A DNA stretch of 18,678 nucleotides from S012-113 sp965368405 (GTDB lineage Bacteria > Bacteroidota > Bacteroidia > Cytophagales > Cyclobacteriaceae), in NCBI GenBank assembly GCA_965368405.1, contig CBDUMS010000076.1, positions 1 to 18,678 of the forward strand. Reading direction: 5' to 3'. Each line of letters begins with the position of its first letter. The stretch's first letter is position 1. Below, one piece after another: positions 15,542-18,678 of this stretch. The notes below the pieces were generated by a model. It did no database searches and was not told where the DNA came from. It was given only the letters and a program-made list of their open reading frames with translations. The position numbers and the translations under genes were made by a program.

Positions 15542-16081
15542 ATGAAATACTATTTGTTACTGATACTTCTTGGAATATCTACACTAGGGCTTAGTCAGAA
15601 GCTTGTTAAGGTGAAACTTACCGATAATATAAGGGCAAGCTTGCCTAAATCGTTTACCCCAATGACCGACGAAGATAAAGCTCAACGTTACGAGAGTGCC
15701 AGATTGCCCATTGCTCTATACACCGACCCCGACCGATTGGCAGATTTCGGTGTTAACCGAGCATATTCGATTTGGAATGAGGCTGATCTTGAAATGATGC
15801 AGCAATTCTATGAAGCATCTATTGTTGAGCTATACGACAAGGTAGAATTCATATCGAAAGGGACAAAAACAATAAATAAGAAGAAGTATGCCTACTTTGA
15901 GTTTGAGTCGGTTGTTTATCCTGAAAATGGCTTTCAGCGAAATATATCAAAGTACACCTATCTTATGTACTGTATAAGCGGAGGTGTAACCTATGTATTT
16001 AATTTCACTTGCGAAAAAAGTGCTAAGCGCCAATGGCAAGACACTGCTAAGGCGGTTATGGAGTCGATTAAACTGAAATAG
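15542..16081 (+). CDS. Secreted protein of unknown function
   Basis: I do not recognise the family with confidence. The 179-residue product begins with a clear Sec signal peptide (MKYYLLLILLGISTLGLSQ, cleavage likely near residue 18-19) with no lipobox cysteine, so a periplasmic or secreted soluble protein is expected. The mature part is of mixed charge and looks like a single alpha/beta domain: VKLTDNIRASLPKSFTPM early on, a helix around EADLEMMQQFYEASIVELYD, a strand-rich middle ending YAYFEFESVVYP, then TYLMYCISGGVTYVFNFTC and a final helix QWQDTAKAVMESIKL. That order (amphipathic start, strands, last helix after a FNFTC strand) is reminiscent of PsbP/Mog1-like folds, but this is only an impression. 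It stands divergent from aspS and one base before tadA, so the two probably share a transcript. Confidence 0.75.
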   Translation: MKYYLLLILLGISTLGLSQKLVKVKLTDNIRASLPKSFTPMTDEDKAQRYESARLPIALYTDPDRLADFGVNRAYSIWNEADLEMMQQFYEASIVELYDKVEFISKGTKTINKKKYAYFEFESVVYPENGFQRNISKYTYLMYCISGGVTYVFNFTCEKSAKRQWQDTAKAVMESIKLK

Positions 16082-16082
16082 C

Positions 16083-16547
16083 TTGGAAATTTCCTTTGGC
16101 AGCGACGAATATTATATGCAGCAAGCCTATAATCAAGCCTTACTCGGGGCCGATGAGGGTGAAATACCCGTAGGAGCCATTATTGTTGCCGAGAACAAAA
16201 TAATTGCCAAGGCACATAATCAAACAGAACGATTAACGGATGTGACTGCTCATGCTGAGATATTAGCTCTAACATCAGCTTTTAATTATCTAGGGTCAAA
16301 GTATTTGCCAGAGTGCACCCTCTATGTTACCCTCGAACCTTGTCTGATGTGTGCTGGGGCTCTTTATTGGTCGCAGATTGGGAAATTAGTATACGGCGCC
16401 AGTGATGAAAAAAGAGGGTATCATCAGTTAGAAGGACCTAAAGGCAAGAATATTCTGCACCCTAAAACCGAATTGGTTACAGGAATAATGGCCGACTCGT
16501 GTGGTGCATTGGTGTCCGATTTTTTTAAACAACTTCGCAATAAATAA
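16083..16547 (+). CDS. tadA: tRNA-specific adenosine deaminase (TadA-type nucleoside deaminase)
   Basis: Predicted to deaminate adenosine 34 of tRNA-Arg(ACG) to inosine. The 154-residue protein has the cytidine/deoxycytidylate deaminase zinc site: HAE at 57-59 (zinc His and proton-shuttle Glu) and PCLMC at 86-90 (two zinc Cys). EGEIPVGAIIV at 25-35 and the following AKAHNQTE segment match TadA closely; the ASDEKRGY segment after the zinc site also fits. A guanine-deaminase-like activity is the main alternative within the superfamily. The start is a TTG at 16083, one base after the previous stop; an in-frame TGA at 16074 rules out anything further upstream, and the inner ATG at 16116 would remove the conserved SDEYYM lead-in. 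Confidence 0.9.
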   Translation: MEISFGSDEYYMQQAYNQALLGADEGEIPVGAIIVAENKIIAKAHNQTERLTDVTAHAEILALTSAFNYLGSKYLPECTLYVTLEPCLMCAGALYWSQIGKLVYGASDEKRGYHQLEGPKGKNILHPKTELVTGIMADSCGALVSDFFKQLRNK

Positions 16548-16601
16548 ATTCTATCTATTACCGATCAGAAGAATTGATTAGCAACAATTGTCAGGAAAGA
16601 T

Positions 16602-16609
16602 TATCTTTG
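16602..16609 (+). promoter_or_regulatory. Probable -7 element for superoxide dismutase
   Basis: TATCTTTG is an exact TAnnTTTG match, 35 nt before the ATG at 16645. Nearby TTG triplets are spaced 11 or 25 nt away, neither ideal. It places the message start after the in-frame TTG at 16588, which supports the shorter protein. Confidence 0.5.
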
Positions 16610-16644
16610 AGTTGAACAGTGTTGAACTATTAAAAAAATATATT

Positions 16645-17250
16645 ATGGCTTTTGAATTACCACAATTACCTTATGCATACGACGCGTTAGAGCCGCATAT
16701 CGATGCTCGGACGATGGAAATCCATCATGGCAAGCATCACGCAGCTTATGTTAACAATCTTAACGGTGCTATTGAGGGTACCGAAATGGAAGGTAAAACA
16801 TTACCAGAAATCTTTAATATCATGGGTGACAATGCTGCTGTTAGAAATAATGGCGGTGGAGCTTATAACCACGATTTATTCTGGAAGGTTATGTCACCAA
16901 CCGGCGGTGGAGAGCCCAATGGCGATCTTGCGGCAGCGATAAATGATGCTTTTGGCTCATTTTCGGCTTTTAAAGATGCCTTTAGTAAAGCTGCAGCTAC
17001 AAGATTTGGTTCTGGCTGGGCTTGGTTATGTGTTCATGATGGAGGTAAAGTAGAGGTTTGCTCTACACCAAATCAAGACAATCCGCTAATGCCTAATGCG
17101 GGCTGCAGTGGTACGCCAATCTTGGGATTAGATGTTTGGGAGCACGCATATTACCTCAATTATCAGAATCGCAGACCTGATTATGTAAGTGCCTTCTTTA
17201 ATATTATTAATTGGGAAGAGGTAGCCCGACGTTATTCTTTGGGTAACTAA
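16645..17250 (+). CDS. Superoxide dismutase, Fe/Mn family (Mn-type residues)
   Basis: Converts superoxide to oxygen and hydrogen peroxide. The 201-residue protein starts MAFELPQLPYAYDALEPHID, the standard family N-terminus, without a signal peptide, so it is cytoplasmic. Metal ligands: His27 (in HHGKHH), His76 (GGAYNHDLFW), Asp163 and His167 (DVWEHAYYLNYQNRRPDY). Two metal-tuning positions look Mn-like: glycine-rich NNGGGAYNH before His76 instead of the glutamine of Fe enzymes, and Gln144 in NQDNPLM. Mn or cambialistic use is therefore inferred. A longer reading from TTG 16588 is rejected because it overlaps the promoter and adds non-family residues. A hairpin terminator follows, so it is probably transcribed alone or as the end of the tadA unit. 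Confidence 0.96.
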   Translation: MAFELPQLPYAYDALEPHIDARTMEIHHGKHHAAYVNNLNGAIEGTEMEGKTLPEIFNIMGDNAAVRNNGGGAYNHDLFWKVMSPTGGGEPNGDLAAAINDAFGSFSAFKDAFSKAAATRFGSGWAWLCVHDGGKVEVCSTPNQDNPLMPNAGCSGTPILGLDVWEHAYYLNYQNRRPDYVSAFFNIINWEEVARRYSLGN

Positions 17251-17270
17251 ATCGTCTGAAATAAATTATG

Positions 17271-17301
17271 AAGCCGGCTCAGAAATGAGTCGGCTTTTTT
17301 T
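17271..17301 (+). terminator. Terminator after superoxide dismutase
   Basis: AAGCCGGCTC (17271-17280), loop AGAAAT, GAGTCGGCTT (17287-17296), a 10-bp stem with one G-U pair, directly followed by a T run to 17301: a classic intrinsic terminator. Confidence 0.92.
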
Positions 17302-17311
17302 ATGGTTTTTG

Positions 17312-17319
17312 TACCTTAG
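17312..17319 (+). promoter_or_regulatory. Possible -7 element for the aldolase gene
   Basis: TACCTTAG differs from TAnnTTTG at one base and lies 15 nt before the ATG at 17335, just after the sod terminator. No -33 box is clear. A promoter must lie about here if the terminator is efficient, but this assignment is weak. Confidence 0.25.
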
Positions 17320-17334
17320 AATAAAAAAACACCG

Positions 17335-18339
17335 ATGATCGAATTGCGTAGTGACACCTTCACAAAACCTGATAAACCAATGCTTGAGGCAATGATGGGT
17401 GCTTCGGTTGGTGATGATGTTTTTAGGGATGATCCCACAGTGATTGCTCTTGAGAACAAATTGGCAAAAATGTTTAAGATGGAAGCCGGACTATTCTGCC
17501 CATCAGGGACAATGTCGAACCAAATAGCCATTCGTGTACACACCCGGCCGCAAGACGATGTAATATGCGATCAGCATTCTCACATATACCTTTACGAGGG
17601 TGGTGGCATAATGGCGAACTCGGGAGCGAGCGTTTCATTATTGAAGGGCGATCGAGGAAGAATAAATGCGAGCCAGGTAGAGGCGGCCATTAAACCCGAC
17701 GATATTCATGCACCAATTTCTAAATTAGTGAGTGTAGAGAATACCATGAACAAGGGCGGTGGAAGTATTTATGAATATGAAGAACTAGTGGCCATTAAAA
17801 ATGTTGTGAATAAGCACCAGTTAAAGTTTCATTTAGATGGTGCCCGATTGTTTAATGCACTAGTAGAGACAGAAGAGAATCCGGAGAGGTACGGAGAACT
17901 TTTTGACACCATTTCCATCTGTTTGTCGAAGGGTTTGGGCGCTCCAGTAGGCTCAGTCTTACTAGGGAGTACATCAGAAATAAACAGAGCAAGGAGAATC
18001 CGTAAGGTGTTTGGTGGTGGCATGCGCCAAGCGGGTTATTTGGCCGCAGCAGGTATTTACGCGCTCGAGAATAATATTGAAAGGTTAAAAACTGATCATG
18101 AAAGAGCAAGAGCATTGGGTGAAGTTTTGCGTGGATGTTCTTTTGTAAAGGAGGTTATGCCGGTAGATACCAATATTTTAATCTTTTCGGTTGATGATGT
18201 TGAGCTGATCATGAATAAGCTCGAAGCAAAGGGAGTACTGGCTGTAAAGTTTGGGCCAAATGAAATTCGATTCGTAACTCATTTAGACTTTACCGAGGCT
18301 ATGCTGGAAGAAACAATTAAACTAATAAAAACAATATAG
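17335..18339 (+). CDS. Threonine-aldolase-family PLP-dependent enzyme
   Basis: Predicted low-specificity L-threonine aldolase (beta-eliminating lyase group), cleaving threonine or allo-threonine to glycine and acetaldehyde; fold-type I PLP enzyme, cytoplasmic. The 334-residue length is typical. Signatures: IELRSDTFTKP at the N-terminus, VGDDVFRDDPTV at 25-36, the PSGTMSNQIA cofactor-phosphate region at 56-65, HSHIYLYEGGG with the PLP-stacking histidine at about 81-83, HLDGAR at 166-171 with the pyridine-nitrogen aspartate, and the Schiff-base lysine Lys199 in CLSKGLGAPVGS. GGGMRQAGYLAAA follows, as in the family. It stands alone between the sod terminator and the tRNA-Ala promoter. L- versus D- or allo-substrate preference cannot be read from these motifs. 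Confidence 0.93.
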   Translation: MIELRSDTFTKPDKPMLEAMMGASVGDDVFRDDPTVIALENKLAKMFKMEAGLFCPSGTMSNQIAIRVHTRPQDDVICDQHSHIYLYEGGGIMANSGASVSLLKGDRGRINASQVEAAIKPDDIHAPISKLVSVENTMNKGGGSIYEYEELVAIKNVVNKHQLKFHLDGARLFNALVETEENPERYGELFDTISICLSKGLGAPVGSVLLGSTSEINRARRIRKVFGGGMRQAGYLAAAGIYALENNIERLKTDHERARALGEVLRGCSFVKEVMPVDTNILIFSVDDVELIMNKLEAKGVLAVKFGPNEIRFVTHLDFTEAMLEETIKLIKTI

Positions 18340-18356
18340 TGCGAATTGAATTCCAC

Positions 18357-18388
18357 TTTGAGAAGTAACAAACTTGTCTCTATATTTG
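18357..18388 (+). promoter_or_regulatory. Promoter of tRNA-Ala
   Basis: TTTG at 18357-18360, a 20-nt gap, then TATATTTG at 18381-18388 followed by CA: an almost ideal Bacteroidota promoter whose start point would fall a few bases before the tRNA 5' end at 18399. Confidence 0.75.
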
Positions 18389-18398
18389 CACTCCTTAT

Positions 18399-18472
18399 GG
18401 GGGATTAGCTCAGTTGGCTAGAGCGCTACGCTGGCAGCGTAGAGGTCATCGGTTCGAATCCGATATTCTCCA
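18399..18472 (+). tRNA. tRNA-Ala (anticodon GGC)
   Basis: A complete 74-nt cloverleaf. Acceptor arm GGGGGAT pairs with ATTCTCC and contains the G3-U70 wobble pair that identifies alanine tRNAs. The anticodon stem CTACG/CGTAG holds the loop CTGGCAG, giving anticodon GGC (reads GCC and GCU). The T arm is ATCGG-TTCGAAT-CCGAT and the discriminator base is A at 18472. The 3' CCA is not encoded (CAA follows), so it must be added after transcription. It has its own promoter and a hairpin terminator. Confidence 0.96.
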
Positions 18473-18477
18473 CAACC

Positions 18478-18501
18478 AAAGCCACTCGAAGAGTGGCTTT
18501 T
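18478..18501 (+). terminator. Terminator after tRNA-Ala
   Basis: AAAGCCACTC (18478-18487), loop GAA, GAGTGGCTTT (18491-18500), then T: a perfect 10-bp stem five bases after the tRNA. The T-tract is short (four T). Confidence 0.8.
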
Positions 18502-18505
18502 ATCG

Positions 18506-18678
18506 TAATGGACCAATCCAAGCTTGCTTGAGATTGGGGAAAGGAGATAAAGGAGTCACGGTAGTGACTTTGGTTGTAAGGCACCCCCGCAGGATCAGCG
18601 GAGCTAATCCAAGACAATTCTATTAATGGACCAATCCAAGCTTGCTTGAGATTGGGGAAAGGAGATAAAGGAGTCACG
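18506..18678. repeat. Tandem direct repeat, 118-bp period, hairpin-rich
   Basis: The 55 bases at 18506-18560 recur without a mismatch at 18624-18678, where the window ends, giving a period of 118 bp and at least one full unit plus a partial one. The unit holds three inverted repeats: CCAATC-CAAG / CTTG-A-GATTGG (18513-18537, one bulged A), AGTCAC-GGTA-GTGACT (18554-18569), and CCGC-AGGATCA-GCGG (18587-18601). The period is not a multiple of three, and the open frames across it run into the antisense of the tRNA, so I do not think it is coding. Total copy number, and whether spacing stays constant, cannot be seen. It could be an intergenic repeat family, an RNA-forming element or the edge of a larger repeat array. 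Confidence 0.85.

Noticed and set aside
16588..16644. Nineteen-residue N-terminal extension of superoxide dismutase
   Set aside because: It precedes the TATCTTTG promoter box and is not part of the family; ATG 16645 gives the standard MAFELPQLPY start.
18414..18626. 70-aa plus-strand reading across tRNA-Ala and the repeat
   Set aside because: It starts inside the tRNA, runs through the terminator hairpin and the non-coding repeat, and shows no protein-like features.
18426..18677. 83-aa minus-strand reading ending in GFEPMTSTLPA
   Set aside because: The C-terminal part is the antisense of tRNA-Ala, a well-known source of spurious proteins, and the rest is the 118-bp repeat read in two different frames. 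Not a gene.
18506..18678. CRISPR array
   Set aside because: The identical segment is at least 55 nt, longer than CRISPR repeats, only two copies are visible, and no cas gene lies nearby.
18399..18678. tRNA-associated integration site of a mobile element
   Set aside because: The repeated sequence does not include the tRNA 3' end and no integrase gene is in the window. It could still be relevant if one lies to the right.

Overview
The window reads as an ordinary chromosomal segment of a Bacteroidota bacterium, most likely a Cytophagales-type marine or soil organism; the order is an inference. Four things support the phylum. Many leaders carry the Bacteroidota sigma factor promoter (-33 TTG/TTTG, 17-23 nt gap, -7 TAnnTTTG). 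Gene starts lack Shine-Dalgarno sites and sit in A/T-rich leaders. SecD and SecF are fused into one long protein. Lipoprotein FKBP-type prolyl isomerases are present. Coding density is high, and no insertion sequence, phage gene, integrase, CRISPR array or defence gene is visible.

Layout, left to right. (1) 1-2115, minus strand: dxs (isoprenoid precursor synthesis), whose stop overlaps the start of a partial alpha/beta hydrolase running off the left edge. (2) 2184-2982, plus: scpA (chromosome segregation), divergent from dxs and converging on ndk (minus, 3025-3444) with a shared hairpin terminator between them. (3) 3548-7234, plus: a tight five-gene operon of an NrnA-type DHH phosphoesterase, two lipoprotein FKBP prolyl isomerases, RdgB/HAM1 nucleotide sanitiser and a uridine kinase; neighbours overlap or lie 1-4 nt apart. 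(4) 7240-10758, plus: a strong-looking promoter, a small unidentified exported acidic protein, a hairpin-containing spacer, then the fused secDF and a bidirectional terminator. (5) 10774-15460, minus: aspS, then a separate trkA-trkH potassium uptake operon with its own near-perfect promoter. (6) 15513-17301, plus: an unidentified secreted protein, a TadA-type deaminase and a Mn-type superoxide dismutase with a terminator. (7) 17335-18339, plus: a threonine-aldolase-family PLP enzyme. (8) 18357-18501, plus: tRNA-Ala(GGC) with its own promoter and terminator. (9) 18506-18678: a 118-bp tandem repeat unit rich in hairpins; the second copy is cut by the window edge.

Functionally this is housekeeping: nucleotide metabolism and quality control (ndk, nrnA, rdgB, udk), protein export and envelope folding (secDF, two FKBP lipoproteins), translation (aspS, tadA, tRNA-Ala), potassium homeostasis, oxidative stress and isoprenoid synthesis. 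I found no convincing undescribed multi-gene system. The parts least explained by known families are the tandem repeat after tRNA-Ala, the 117-aa exported protein that appears to share a promoter with secDF, and the secreted protein divergent from aspS.
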